Shown here one piece after another: positions 46,280 to 58,058 of a stretch of DNA of 64,000 nt. The DNA is taken from assembly GCA_002286855.1 (NCBI GenBank), contig NRSV01000006.1:775533-839532 (forward strand), written 5' to 3'. Each line of letters begins with the position of its first letter. Position 1 is the first letter of the stretch. Below the pieces are notes generated by a model. That model made no database searches and was not told the DNA's origin. It was given only the letters and a program-made list of their open reading frames with translations. Source of the stretch: Bipolaris cookei. Lineage: Eukaryota; Ascomycota; Dothideomycetes; Pleosporales; Pleosporaceae. The translations under genes and the position numbers were made by a program.

Positions 46280-48038
46280 TTATTCAACAGTATGCTCTGC
46301 GGCCAACCTTGGTAGGGTCCCACGTGAGTGAATCGTCTCACTCAGTCCCAATGGTCTTTCATCCAGAAGTCTGCCGTCGTTGACTTCATCTACTCTCTTG
46401 AAGGTATCATGAACCAGTCCTCTCCGGGGATCCTCTTGGTTCCCGGTGCGCACGCTTTTCGTCCGGCCAAAAGGTGGCGAGGGAAATGTAATGCCGCTAG
46501 TTTCTAGTGTGGAAGAAGCAGCAGCAGGCGGTTGTGACGGTGGGGGTAGTCCTTGGCGTGGCAACTCAAGAGACTTACTCTCTTCTGATTCTTGTACACC
46601 TAAACGGTAAATTACCGGTCGCTGACTTGTCTCGTTTAGAATTGTTTTAGCCTTTCTTCGCCTGCGTATGTACCAGGCCAGGGCGACGAGGAAGAGGGTG
46701 CCAATCACGGATCCAACAACCGCTCCTGCTAGAGCCGCTGTTTGTGATGACGGCTTTGTGCCGGGAAGCACGCGACATACTTGCTTTACTTTGGTATCTG
46801 CGCCCATGGGATCGGCCGCTGCAACGATAGCGGGTGCGAGTTCATAGTTCTCAGCATCAGGATCGACGATGAGGTAGTTCTGAGTGAAGAAAGGAAAGCC
46901 TAGGACTCCTACGGTTACAGATTCTGTTTGATTCGTTACAGCCATGTTGAATACTGTTGCGTTGTTCACTTCGAACACTCCCGCAGCATTGTATGCCCGG
47001 GGTCGGTAGTATAGTTCAGATGCTGGGATTACAGTCTTGTACGAAGCTACCGAAGGCTTCGATGCATCGCCGGCCGGACTGCCCATGTCGGATATTGTAA
47101 TGGTGATCGTACCTGCAGGGGCGGGACTAGTAGGGAGCTCAAAATGGCGTGATGTCTCGTTCCAAACAGCCGTCTTTTCAGCAGCTGCGAGCTTGTCCAA
47201 CATTGCTTGTGGGAATCTGATATCGGAGGAGAAGGGATCGAGATATACAGTAAGTGTGTCCTTGGTGTCTTCAAAAAGCGTGGTGCTGGTACCACCGACG
47301 TCATAAGTGATGGCGGTAAGGACTGCGCATGTAGGGCAATCCGCAAACATAGGAAATTTGGTTGCGGGGCTTTTGAGACGGCTTTCGTCATAGCCGCCAA
47401 CTACCAGCAAGCCGGGCTGTGGAGTATCTTCGGATTCTGAGCCAGCCCATAACCCATACGTCCGTGACGAAGCCTGGCCTGAATCAACAAGGAAGTTCAA
47501 AAAGCTAGAGTGCATTCCCAAAGGTAGAGTTGCTCGGAACCCTGGATCATACTCTGTGAAAGAATCCACGGTTGCTAATGCGTGTTAGTGCTGTACCCTT
47601 TTGATATCTCTCCCTGGAGCACTCACTGTCTGTGGATCCGTTGGTATACATAGGTAGGGCGGGAAACTTATTGGTGGCATTCTTTGGGCCAAAGGCTGCA
47701 GCATCGGTAAAGAAGATGTCAGAGTTTCCGGATGCCATGTTTACGGACTCTCTGCTCCCTGTCCATGCCGCGTACTCGACCTGGGCAAACGAAGTTGAGG
47801 CCGCACTATCGTAAACGCCGCCTAGTTGGCCAATACAACTGCTGTTCGTGGCCGATCCACATTCTGTTGCGCTGTTGACGAAAGCATTGTCGAAAGTTGT
47901 CGAAGGTGTTAAAGAAAACAGCTGAGGAGGAGTGCCAATGGCGAAAGAGATGCCTTTGGAAAAGATTGCACCATTAGCGGAGACTGAATGGTTGGTCCAA
48001 GGCAACAGCAATGGTACGGAACCATTTGGGCAAGCCAT
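46280..48038 (-). CDS. Membrane-anchored aspartyl-protease-like protein, probably non-catalytic
   Basis: Two minus-strand exons, 48038-47627 and 47574-46280, intron 47626-47575 (52 bp), 568 aa from this start. The extracellular part has the pepsin-fold layout: FAIGTPPQLFSLTPSTTFDN, GLLVVGGYDESRLKSP, TLTVYLDPFSSDIRFPQAML and VGVLGFPFFTQNYLIVDPDA. The two DTG/DSG catalytic motifs are not at their expected places (SLTPSTTFDN and LDPFSSDIRF instead), so activity is doubtful. Numerous N-x-S/T sites fit secretion. A transmembrane helix (AALAGAVVGSVIGTLFLVAL) followed by RRRRK and a Ser/Pro-rich cytosolic tail lies near residues 400-430. No signal peptide is visible at MACPNGSVPLLLPW, so an upstream exon (somewhere in 48.1-48.4 kb) may be missing. 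Confidence 0.75.
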
Positions 48039-50216
48039 TTCCTCCAGTGATGCCCCCCAAACGGGTGAAGTTGGTCGTCGTCTACGTTGGCCGTGATAAT
48101 GATGATGGTTGAAGTCGAGAATGCTTCAACTTGACCAGCAGCATTATCATTGCTACGGGTTTGTACAGGGATACATCCAAAGAGGGAGTGATCTTCACAA
48201 CTTGGGCATGGCGACCTGGACTCCTGGATCGGGCGTCGATGGCTGGTGCTTGACAACTCGGTGAGGCAGGAATTCCCATTGGACAAGACCAGCTGACTAG
48301 AGTCTCAGATTCTACCTGAACAGCACCACCTCACCACACAAAGAAACAGCCCTTGTAGACTTGCGCAGATGGAGCAGGCTTCCATCATCAGTAGCAGCAA
48401 TGTCAAGGTTCAGTCCGCAATTCACCCATGCTCGCCTCTCGTTGCTGACGTCATAATCTTGTCAAGAAAGGGCTTACTGAACTGCCTGAGCCCGCGGCTC
48501 GTACTACTTAGTGAAATTGATCTCAGGGATCGCATATACGTATGAATGCACCGGGCGGCAGAGTGCTGTGATGAGACGGGCCTTTTGTGGAGAGGCAAAG
48601 TATCGAACATGTCAAGTCGGTCCGTCTAAACGTCGCATCGACCCTGAGCCACGCGATGTTCAGCCTGTGGAACCAATCAGAGGCTCAACATGACACTAGC
48701 TCCAGTCGGGGACAAACCTCGCTTGCCGCATCCTGCAAGCTGATCTCGGTTGCATTCTCCACTACCACCGCCCGTCGTGTTTCCAGCCTCGCAGCCCAAA
48801 ACGCTCCAGAACGCGTCTCGTTGGCTCGCGTACAAAGGATCGACCTGCGCGGCGCAAGTGCCGAAGGCGACTGCGTGCATAACGCCCTCGTTGTTTCCTC
48901 TATTCGGCAAAGTCTTGACAGCCAGGACGTCATTTTACTTCGCTCAGGCTCAACTTACTGGACGTTCAGCATACAAGGCCATGCTCTGCCGCGCTCAGGT
49001 GAAAAGATGACTTGTTCCAAGGATCAGTATGTGTCAGTCCGGCTCATCAGCTCATCAGCTTGCACTTGTGCTCACAATATACTACACTGTGCTAACAGTG
49101 GCGGCTAACGGAGGTATCCAAGTACGTAGTAGATTTATCAAAGATGTGGATAGGCACTAAAAGGTGAGCACTGAGCTATTCCACACCTCTGCACTGACCC
49201 TGATAAATTTGTCCTTAGTATCAGGTTCGCCACAGGACCCTCACCAATGGCAGGGTTCAGATCGCAAGGGTGCAGGCATCATGGTCCTTTCAGCCGTCCA
49301 AGTGTGGAGCACTAGCTGCGCATCTAGTATGTATGTACATTCGTACCTACAGAATGATCATCGCAAGGACCGCATATGTAAGCGGCAATCTTTGGTTCCG
49401 GATACCAAAGCTTGATTGACCACCCCTATCGCTAGGTCCTACAATGTGAAGGCACAGGTGTATGTACTTACGGGACCTGCTCCACTGCCTATCTCTCCTT
49501 GTTCCATTCAATCAAAGTTTCTGCTCCTTCTTCAAGCTTGGTAACATAGCAGTTCTGTTATTGCGTTGGTATCATGTACCTGCCTCGTATCATCAATTGC
49601 CGATCATCCCACACATATACCCTTTCCTAGCTGATAGATATACTTTTTCCGCGAATTTCCGATACTCGACGTAAAAAAACAGCTATCGATTCATTACTTG
49701 AAATGAGCCAGTCTTTTTGCCTCTCCCTGTGGCGAAAAACCCATCTATATACGTGTACCCGGACCAATGTCAAAAACAAATAGATCCTATGATACAGTAA
49801 TAAATATTTCTAGGGCTTCTACTAGTAATTCGCGAAATGCCAGGGAGTCCCTTGACTGTCAAGCTGACCGCTGCAGCCCCAGAGTCAAGGGGTAGGGACC
49901 CTACGTCACGAATACTAGGGGCAAGTTTGAGATGTAAAATTCCAATGTAAAATCTTATCAATGCGTCTTGGCTGGTATCTAATGAGGCAAGGGCTCAGTC
50001 GAGAGATTCAAGAACAGAACTGGCCTTACGTGTGATCACTCAAGTCATGAATTTGTTGAACAGCGGGACGATCGTCATTTTCCGGCTCACTAGTGCACTG
50101 TCGCAATCCGGTCTGTGGAGACTTCTCCAGCAGATCATCTAGTGCATTTTAACTTGCGATGCGAATTGAGGCATTAAAAGCACACTACGTGTGTACATGT
50201 TTACATGCTGCAAGTA
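48039..50216. other. Intergenic region (2.2 kb)
   Basis: May include an unrecognised first exon of the protease-like gene. A 173-aa open frame at 48587-49108 has no family signature and overlaps open frames on the other strand. No repeats recognised. Confidence 0.45.
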
Positions 50217-51855
50217 CTGAGGTGCCTTTCAAAAGTTTGGTCCCCCCCTGTCAGAAAGCTAAAAGCCATTATGCCCAATTAAGTTATTTGTCTGAGCACG
50301 TGAGCAGGCCTTATGGTACCAAGCTCGACATCATTGTTTGACTGTTATTAACTGCTTGAAGTTTTATGAAATATCCTCCCATTCAGAATTAGCTGATAGA
50401 GTAGTAGAAGGAGTAGCACGAAATCGACCAGCGTCTCTACCCTCTCTATACTCATTACCGCCCCTAAGCTCAATTATCTTTTGTATATGTATAGGGATAC
50501 GCTCGATCAACGCCTGAATCTTATCTTGAGGCAACTCCGCCCAACACTACTCCCATGCCTGAATAGCTTCAGCTCTGCTCTTTGGTGCGCCCTTTCTCGT
50601 AGTTCTTCTCTTCATCCATGGCCAGCATGGCTCAATCGCATTTAGATCTGGCGAATTACCTGGCCAAAGAAGCTTCGTAATGCCATATAGGTCATATATC
50701 AGCTGCTGAGCGTGATGCTCATGTGATAGAGCTTTGTCTTCCTGTACAATTGTTCCTGGTCGTGCATCTTTACACTGCTGCACAAAGGGCAGCAGCTTTG
50801 GTCGAAGAATTGCTGTTTGATAGTGATACCAATCAATACCAGAACCTTTACCACGAGCTAGCTTGCCATTCTTCTGATTTCATCGCCACTGAGGCTTCCG
50901 GCCACGGGTTGTTCGTAGATTAAGTCGACGCATACCATTATTAAGCTCCCATTGCTCTTTCATCAGTGGCTCAAGATTCTCATTCATCTCCTTTATCTCT
51001 TTATCAGCCTTTTCCTTGTCCTTCTTCATCTCTGGTATCCAGCAATGACACGGCCCCTTCTTGTCGTAGGAGAAGCACGCCCAGAACATAAACTCGGAAT
51101 CGCCTTTCCAACGCTCCCGAATACAGCTTCGTACAAAAGCTTCATCAGCTTTACGCCACACACGATAGCCACCTCGTCGATGGAGCAATACAACACTCGT
51201 TTCGTCTGACCAAATCACATTCTTCCAGTCTTTGAGAGTCCAGTCTTTATGCTCTAAACACTACTTAAGTCGATCCTCCCACATCTGCTTCGTCAACCCA
51301 GGCTTCCTTAACAGTTTCGTCTTTCTGAACCCAGCTTTCTTGAGTATACGATACACAGTGCTGGCTGAGACTTCGATTTCTTTCTCTTTAAGCATACCAG
51401 CAATGTCAGTGCACGATTTCTCTCTCCCATAGCGATCACGGCGTACTGTAAGCACTACAGCGGAAGTTGTATCCTTAGTCTGCTTTGACGGACGGCCGGA
51501 TCGAGGTGCATCTTGTACATGCTCGTCCCGAAGATTGATTGGACGTTCAGCTGGGTCAAATCCACGCTCAATCGCCCGGGCATATATTTTGTTGAGCGTA
51601 CGCTTCTCTATACCCGTTAAGTCAGTTATCTCGCCATTGCCTTTGCCTGTTGCTTTGAGAGAAACAACAAGAGCACAAGTTGCAGCACTGTAATTCATTA
51701 TAAGGCCTGAATTTGATCAAAAGCGTTGGGTAGTTGAAAGCGATCTCTTCGTATGTGAGCGGAGGCCACGTACAATCGGAGCAACTTCCGGATTCAGCAT
51801 AGTAGCTTATAGCTTTCTGACAGGGGGGGAGCCAAACTTTTGAAAGGCACCTCCA
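50217..51855 (-). mobile_element. Degenerate Tc1/mariner transposon
   Basis: 1639 bp flanked by TA (50215-50216 and 51856-51857). TIRs of about 45 bp: GAGGTGCCTTTCAAAAGTTT at the left recurs reversed at the right end, followed on both sides by GG(C)T, a run of 7-8 C and CTGTCAGAAAGCTA. The interior encodes a Tc1-type transposase on the minus strand with three stops. Confidence 0.93.
50364..51698 (-). pseudogene. Tc1/mariner transposase with in-frame stops
   Basis: N-terminal helix-turn-helix region (MNYSAATCALVVSLKATGKG; SASTVYRILKKAGFRKTKLL), then VIWSDETSVVLLHRRGG with the first catalytic Asp, IVQEDKALSHEHHAQQL with the second Asp region, and NSPDLNAIEPCWPWMKRRTT with the terminal acidic residue. 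The frame is nearly constant; stops occur after MWEDRLK (near 51260), after GRKPQWR (near 50879) and after AIQAWE (near 50546). With only about three nonsense changes it is a recently inactivated copy. Confidence 0.9.
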
Positions 51856-52256
51856 TAGACGCTGAAAGAAAGACTACGCGGTCACGTTGTGGGGCAGAGT
51901 CTGCACCCAACGCCGTAGCTTTCATGAAACACCACTAAAGCTCTAGTAGAACAATAACCATGGTTCAAGAAAATGCAGATTTTCAGCATATATTCAACCA
52001 TTTCATGCGGTGTTCAGCCGAACCGCAACTACTCCGAGTGGAGATGTGTAGAAATAGCAAGCCATCAACTGTTTCGCATCGTTGTTTGAATGGGAAGACG
52101 CAAAAGGCGCACAAAGACCGTCTCGGAAACTACTACGAAGATGAAGACAAGACTTCAGCAACGGAAGGATTCAAGCATTTGTTTCAATCAGCACAGCAAT
52201 CTCTATACATGCCTAAACCACTCGTTTTCACCGCATCGCTTTACTTCCGCTCCAGA
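51856..52256. other. Intergenic region
   Basis: 400 bp between the Tc1/mariner element and the 3' end of the ABC transporter gene. No gene seen. Confidence 0.55.
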
Positions 52257-54865
52257 CTACATACCATCATCAGAAAATTCCTTCATATTCTCGTCCTTGC
52301 CCAAATCATCTCCCATGTTCTGCTCCGTGACTTGAGCCTCTACTACATCCTGCTCTTCCTTCTCTAGATATGGCGGCGGCGCCAACTCCTCCCTCTCTCC
52401 CTCTTCACTATCTTCCTTCTCAACCCACACCCTATTCAACTCGGCCTCAATCTCCTCCCTCCTCCTCTTCCAACTCTCGACCTTAGCCAAGCGCCCCCTA
52501 AGCTCGGCTAGTTCTTTTTCTACGCTCGACTTCTCAGACTGTGTGCCAATGCGCTGGAACTCCCATTCGTCGCCATGCTCCCCCATGCCGAGGGTGAGGG
52601 TGAAGGTGTGGTAGCGCTTTAAGCTGGCGCGTGTAGATATGGTGATGAGAGCTAGAGTGAAAAGAGTCAGTGAACAAAGTGTAGAAGTTTGAAAAGAAGA
52701 AAAAGTGGGGTTAACTCACTGATTCCCTTTGCCTTTGCGCGTTCATACAGTAAACCCTCGACATCGCTGCTAACAGCACTTGTGCCCTCGTCGATAAAGG
52801 CGTAGCGTGGTTCGTGATACAACAACCTGGCGATACCCATGCGCTGCTTCTCGCCACCGCTGAAAACATCTTTCCACACTTTCTTAGTGTCCCAGCCACC
52901 TTCGCGATCTGGCAAATAGCCCAATTTAGCTTCTTCTAGGATCTGGGAGAGTTCACGGTCGCGGCGCCCAGCATCCTTCATGTCGGCGTCGGTGTGTGGG
53001 TAGATGACTTGATCACGGAGCGTGCCAGTGGACAGGTATGGCCGTTGAGGTAAGAACATGATGCCGTCTACGCCGATAGTGCGTGGGCGGCTGACGAGGC
53101 CGCGATATGCAGGCCATAGGCCGGCGATGATACGCGCGACAGCGCTCTTACCGCAACCATTGGGGCCAGTGATGAGAAGGTGTTCGCCAGAGTGCACGAT
53201 GAAAGAGAGCGATTCGAGTAACTCTTCGCCTCCTCTTGGATGCAAAGCTGGCGCAACAATGGGCACGTGTTCAAGGCGAATGCCATCAAAGCCTTTATGT
53301 ACCGTGCCTTGGATGTCCGAGACCGAGTAAAGCTCTGGACGTGTGCCTGGAAGAGGGTAGTATGCGTCAGCGTGGACGCGATGAAGCGTGCTAATGAGTG
53401 TGTAAACGCGTGAAGTGTATCCTGCGAGTTCAGACAAATCTTTGATGCTGTACATCATTCGACCTCCGGCGTCTGCAAGCGACAGCATGAGTCGCTTATT
53501 TGTGATAAAATCCTTCATGCGACTCCGCTCGCGTTCTGTACGCTCGCTCCCTGGTACCTCTGGTGCACTGCCCAGGCCGCCCCAGGCTGGCAAGAAGACT
53601 GGAAGGGATGTGATTAGGTACCCAAAGGCCGACCAAGAATATTTCAGCACAAAATCTTCGAGCATGTTGTATCTGATTTTCAGGCTGTAGATGCCCTCCA
53701 TCCAATGCTTGAGGTCCTTGAAGCCACGCTCAAGAAAATGCTTTTCCATTTCGTCACCGCCATAGAAGGCGACTTCCTCCGCATTTGCGATGAGTCTCGA
53801 ATGGAGAGCCCGGAACTCGCCTTCTCTTCGTCCTTCTACTGCTTTGAGTTTACCAAAGGGTGGTGAGAGTTTTCTCAAAACCGTCGCTGTCAAGAAGTAG
53901 TTACTCAGCAGCCCCGTCAGGGCTAGTGGCCCTAGAGACTTGTAGAGTTGATAATTGAAGACGCAAAGATCAACAAACGGCTTGCCCAAACTGGAATACA
54001 GTGATGCAGCACTGGCACAGAAAAGGGTCAAATCTTGTGTAATGTACTGATCGGCGAGTCCTACACCTCCGTCTAGATTCTGTAGCTTGTAGTAGTTGAG
54101 ATGGTCGTTCAGATAAAGATCGTGAATATATCGCGTAAGCCGGGTACGGAAAGCAATGGAGACCTTGCTCTGTAGGAACTTTATCATGGCGTTGGTGTAA
54201 GATGAAAAGGTCCCAACGCCCAGCCACTTGATAATTCCCCAAAGAAATGCCTTGCCATTGCCTGCAACCAGGTCTCGCACGATCTCGCCATCTAACCGGG
54301 CTACAACCAAGGACAGGTATGTCCGTAGCATGAGGAACACGCTATGGCTGACCAACAGACCCGTCTCCTTGCTATTCCATCTTGGTATCATGATATTCAG
54401 CAAGCTGAGGAACTGATGCAGAAACGCGAGGTTCAGGCCAGGCTTGGTCTGCGGAGGCGGTGCTTGTGGGTTATTTGAATGCGTGTCGGCCATGCGCGCT
54501 GCGCGTGGAGGCTGGAGAAAGAGCCTGCGATGGGCATCAAAGGTTGTCTGCTTAGTGGGATGTATAACCACTTTGGACGTCGCGTCGCGATTGGGTACGT
54601 AGATCGTCCTGGAGCCATCTTTGTTCTTCAGCCCCGAATTGCGCCTTAAAAGCCGCTGGCCTGTCTCCTTTTCTGCACGCCGGCTTTTATATAGTCGCTG
54701 GCCTCCATAGCCAGCGCCTATGATAGTGAAGAGGAGGGTGATGGTCGACAATAGCTTGGTAAGCTCGGATGCACCCTGGACGCGAGACTTGAGAAGCGTG
54801 GCATAGTGGTCGTAGAGGGCTGAAAGCGGGTCATGAGGCTTCCGTAAAGTAGATTGTGCGGCCAT
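52257..54865 (-). CDS. Peroxisomal ABC half-transporter, ABCD/Pxa family
   Basis: Two minus-strand exons, 54865-52720 and 52651-52257, intron 52719-52652 (68 bp), 846 aa. I chose the Met at 54865 (MAAQSTLRKPHDPLSALY) over an upstream in-frame Met at 55006, because the upstream stretch is low-quality. The membrane domain includes LLSTITLLFTIIGAGYGGQR, TGLLVSHSVFLMLRTYLSLV and the ABCD EAA-like motif NAEEVAFYGGDEMEK (about residue 357). The single nucleotide-binding domain has Walker A ITGPNGCGKSAVAR (about 567), signature FSGGEKQRMG (about 668) and Walker B YAFIDEGTSAVSSDVE (about 687). After the intron the frame continues TLITISTRASLKRYH, as expected in the family. A charged C-terminal tail follows. 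Pxa1/Pxa2-type proteins import long-chain acyl-CoA into peroxisomes. A half-transporter would need a partner not in this window. Confidence 0.92.
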
Positions 54866-55689
54866 GGTTGGCTGTGAACATCCTTTCCAGGACGGTTCGC
54901 ACGCCGTGGAGTAGGAAGATCGCGTCGGGCAGTTGAAGGTGGTGGACCTTGTATGTGCGTGGCATGACGCCCGCTGCGTTTGAGCCGAGGCATGTGAACG
55001 TGCCACGTGCGCTGGGGAAATCCGGGGTTGTGGATCTTCGTTAATAAGGCGGCAACCAATTGAGCCGTGTAACTACGAAGTGATGGATGTTAATAGTACA
55101 ATAACGAAATGAGGGCCAAAATTAAGCAGCGAAGGAGGGCTATGTTACAAGTAACAGGAAGGATTCTCTCCTTGACCAGATACGAGAAGGCTGAAGGCCT
55201 AGGGACGTCCACATCAGAAGGTAATGATCATCGCGGGGCGAAGATCACACGACTTGGCCTCCCGCCAAAAGCTAGCATTCTGCCAAGGACGGATGCCATG
55301 AGGATATGGGATGCCATGTCCTCCCCATCCTCCCTCGGAAGAATACTTCCATGGAAGGACGGGGAGAACAGGACTCAAAGCAATGAAGATACAAGGATGG
55401 ATGGATTTCATTATTACACTCGTTGTGGTCCACTAAAATTGTACTTTCTTACTAGTTACTTGTCGCACACGTAGGTGCAGTGAGAAAAATGGATGTTGTA
55501 GTTTGTCGCACCCGTAGGTGCGGTGAATTGATGTGTATATTGTTGTGTGCAGTGCTCTCTACGACTGTCTTTTGTACACGAGCATTGCAGGGGCTTGTTA
55601 TATGTGAAATACCTGTAAGCAGTTGAGTGTGCGAAGTATTGTGTATTCTGATGTGTATGATGATAGGAGCAAGTTTAAATACAGCGTTA
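54866..55689. other. Intergenic region with repeat copies
   Basis: Upstream region of the ABC transporter gene, followed by repeat-derived sequence from about 55440. No gene seen. Confidence 0.5.
55461..55611 (+). repeat. Dispersed repeat, copy 2, with a duplicated leading box
   Basis: The box TGTCGCAC(A/C)CGTAGGTGC occurs at 55461 and again at 55504, 43 bp apart. The part 55504-55611 aligns with the reverse complement of 39560-39696. Similarity stops near 55611, where a pogo fragment begins shortly after. Confidence 0.8.
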
Positions 55690-55842
55690 TTAGTCAGTGA
55701 GTAACCACGTGACTATACATGGTACTTCTGGGCTTACAGTAACTCTATGTACACCGTACTTCTTAGCTATTGCTTGGCAAGAAAACCTTTCTCCTGACTC
55801 TAAAGATTCGATTTCTTTAATCGCCTCTTCAATTGCTCCCAT
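55690..55842 (-). pseudogene. Pogo transposase N-terminal fragment (HTH_psq)
   Basis: Minus strand from the Met at 55842: MGAIEEAIKEIESLESGERF then CQAIAKKYGVHRVTVS, a psq-type helix-turn-helix closely like those at 59811 and 63609. Homology breaks off near 55740 and no DDE domain follows, so the element is truncated next to the dispersed repeat. The leader AACTTCAACGAGTCTTAAC matches the leader of the 59.8-kb element. Confidence 0.85.
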
Positions 55843-55893
55843 ATTGACAAAGTTAAGACTCGTTGAAGTTGGTGGCTGATTTAGTGTTTTGGT

Positions 55894-55961
55894 GTTCGGC
55901 GATCGTTGCGCGAATCTGATCGTTCCGCGCACGGACACGGTACAAGGTCAAACTCGGTACA
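55894..55961 (-). repeat. Four diverged 17-nt units upstream of the pogo fragment
   Basis: In minus orientation the units are TGTACCGAGTTTGACCT (55961-55945), TGTACCGTGTCCGTGCG (55944-55928), CGGAACGATCAGATTCG (55927-55911) and CGCAACGATCGCCGAAC (55910-55894). The shared blocks TGTACCG and AACGATC each recur exactly 17 nt apart. Confidence 0.7.
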
Positions 55962-57401
55962 GACTTGGCCGAATTTCTGCCGCACTCTAAGCTATGTATA
56001 TCTACGCTAGTCGCCATGATCAGAAAACCTAGCTTCTGTAGCACCCACTCAATACTAGTAGTACTTTACACAGTACATGCGAGCTGCCACTTTTAATGAA
56101 CTTGACGCGCGCGGCCGAGCGTCAGTGTGCCGTATCTGTGCGCATACCTGACGTACTAATCCACAAGATGTGTGCCCAACACACCCTTTTCTCAAGTTAG
56201 AGTACAGCTGAATATCATTTGGCAATGAGTAATTACTGGTTTTTCTCTTTTCAGTTTGCGGGAAAGCGCGCATAAACGCATTCCAACAAAGACACAAATA
56301 CGTTGTAAGCGGCCTAGTCAAGCATTGACTTGCTATTTAGTTTTGCCTCCTTTTGTTGTTGTGATATAAAATCGATTTTTTTAGATCCGCGAGAGATCCT
56401 GCCTAAGTACGTAGTCTCCATGCTAGCAGCCCACATTCACAAAGCACCGCCGCACCAGTAGTGGCTTACCCATATACGGCGAACCACCTTTTCCATAGTG
56501 CAGCCGGAGGTAGATACCACAACCTAGATAAACCGATGCATCTTTGAATAAGATAATAACTCGAAGAAAAAACCCCGATGCATACCGGGGTAACACGGTT
56601 TATATCCCGAAAGAAAATAGAGGAGTAGGATGATCACGGCTCTAAAGGCTTGGCCGCCACAGCAGGTGATAACGTGTGAGTGTTCTCTGATTAATTTGCA
56701 TATGTTTATTGTAAAAGAATTCTAATATTGGCGAGGAACACTTGCCAGGCCTTCCGCAGCTGTGGGTGAGATGCAGATAGAAACAAACGGACCATAGGTG
56801 GACTACGACGAGAGCGGTTACTTAGTGCAACCCTCATTGGCGAATCCGAGGATCCCCACCTATGCAGCTTACCATCTTGGGTGTACTTTCCTTCGCTCTG
56901 TATGCCGAGGGGTATGCGCGGGCACTTCAAACACATACTATTCCTCACTTCACGTTCCAAGGCCATGTACTCGTGGAGTGTGGATAACGCTATATTAGTT
57001 TCGAAGTCACGGAGCTTGACGCTAGGGAACATCTTTCGCACCTTCCGCGTGATTGCCTATCAGATCGCCGTCAGAAAGAATCGAGATAAATATGTGTTAT
57101 CTCTAGAAGGAAAGCTGTATCAACCAGTTATCGGTCTAACTAGAAACCCCTCCGCATATGCAGGCGAGAACGTTCGACTGAAATTAGTTTTGGGAGGCGA
57201 GTATTTGATACTACTTAATTTGCGTTAGTTCCATACACCCACGGTTAGCCACACCTCTACCACGGGCATTTGAATTAGCCTAGTACTTTGGTATGCCTCA
57301 CTAACTTAGAGGTAAAATCACTTTGCCTTTGTTTTTCACTTCCTTTACCCTTCATTTATCTCATTTTCTTCCTAGATGCGCTGAGAAGCCTCGAGTACAG
57401 C
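55962..57401. other. Gene-poor region
   Basis: Open frames on both strands overlap at 56706-57228. The minus one (111 aa) has one CxxC pair and the plus one (115 aa) has no signature; I cannot support either. The left part is probably transposon flank. Confidence 0.45.
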
Positions 57402-58058
57402 ATGACTTCATTCCACCCGTTTTCTCGACTTCCTATGGATATCCGTCTTCTAATATGGGGTCTGACGGTAGAGCCTCGTATCGTTGATATTCACTGGCAC
57501 ACACGGCTTCGGGCCTTATCTTCATCAACGCCAGCGCCACCACAGCTACAAGCATGCCGGGAAGCACGAAACGCTGGACTGTATAAGCGTTTTTTCTCTG
57601 ATGTAACTGTACTCAAAGGCAAGAGAAAGAATCTGCATCAGCGTTACATCTGGCTGCACTTAGCCGTTGACACGATCTTCATCCACAGCCACCTTAAAGT
57701 CCTCAGGCCTGTTGCACATATGATCAAACGACTGAGATTCACTGCCAATAATAGTTTTGATGCACGGTGGCGTAGCGACGAACACGGAGAGCTTCGAAAC
57801 TTCATCAATGTATCAGAGATTCATGTGGTTGTTAGCGAAAGGGACACTTTTCGAGACTGGCACGGAGCTTCAGTGAACTACGACTGGCCTTGCGGCAGGG
57901 AAGACGTTTTAGTGATTGACCCAAAAGTAAGCCAAGAGATAAAGTTGGTGGACCTAGAGTGCAAGTTTGATCAGTTGGCACAAGAAGAGAGCGAAGCAGA
58001 AGGTTCTCATTACTTATATCAAAACGGGCAAACAACCAACGATCTTTGGGAAAAGTAG
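57402..58058 (+). CDS. 2EXR-domain protein
   Basis: Single exon of 218 aa from the Met at 57402, chosen because the family consensus starts right after it: MTSFHPFSRLPMDIRLLIWG with the paired ExR-like core (here DIR) of the 2EXR domain, an F-box-like module expanded in Pezizomycotina. Also typical are RIVDIHW, LQACREARNAGLYKRFF and AVDTIFIHSHLKV. The function of 2EXR proteins is not known. It lies between transposon fragments, as many family members do. An in-frame upstream Met at 57288 would add an unconserved hydrophobic leader. Confidence 0.8.
   Translation: MTSFHPFSRLPMDIRLLIWGLTVEPRIVDIHWHTRLRALSSSTPAPPQLQACREARNAGLYKRFFSDVTVLKGKRKNLHQRYIWLHLAVDTIFIHSHLKVLRPVAHMIKRLRFTANNSFDARWRSDEHGELRNFINVSEIHVVVSERDTFRDWHGASVNYDWPCGREDVLVIDPKVSQEIKLVDLECKFDQLAQEESEAEGSHYLYQNGQTTNDLWEK

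Noticed and set aside
48587..49108. 173-aa open frame on the plus strand
   Set aside because: No family signature, low-complexity composition, and overlapping long open frames in other frames of the same GC-rich stretch.
50217..51855. 17-nt periodicity in the Tc1/mariner ends
   Set aside because: The TIRs align to each other but contain no internal 17-nt tandem units; the pattern is limited to pogo-type loci.
56706..57228. Overlapping 111-aa minus and 115-aa plus open frames
   Set aside because: Neither has a recognisable domain or a start/splice context that favours it; the minus one has only one CxxC pair.
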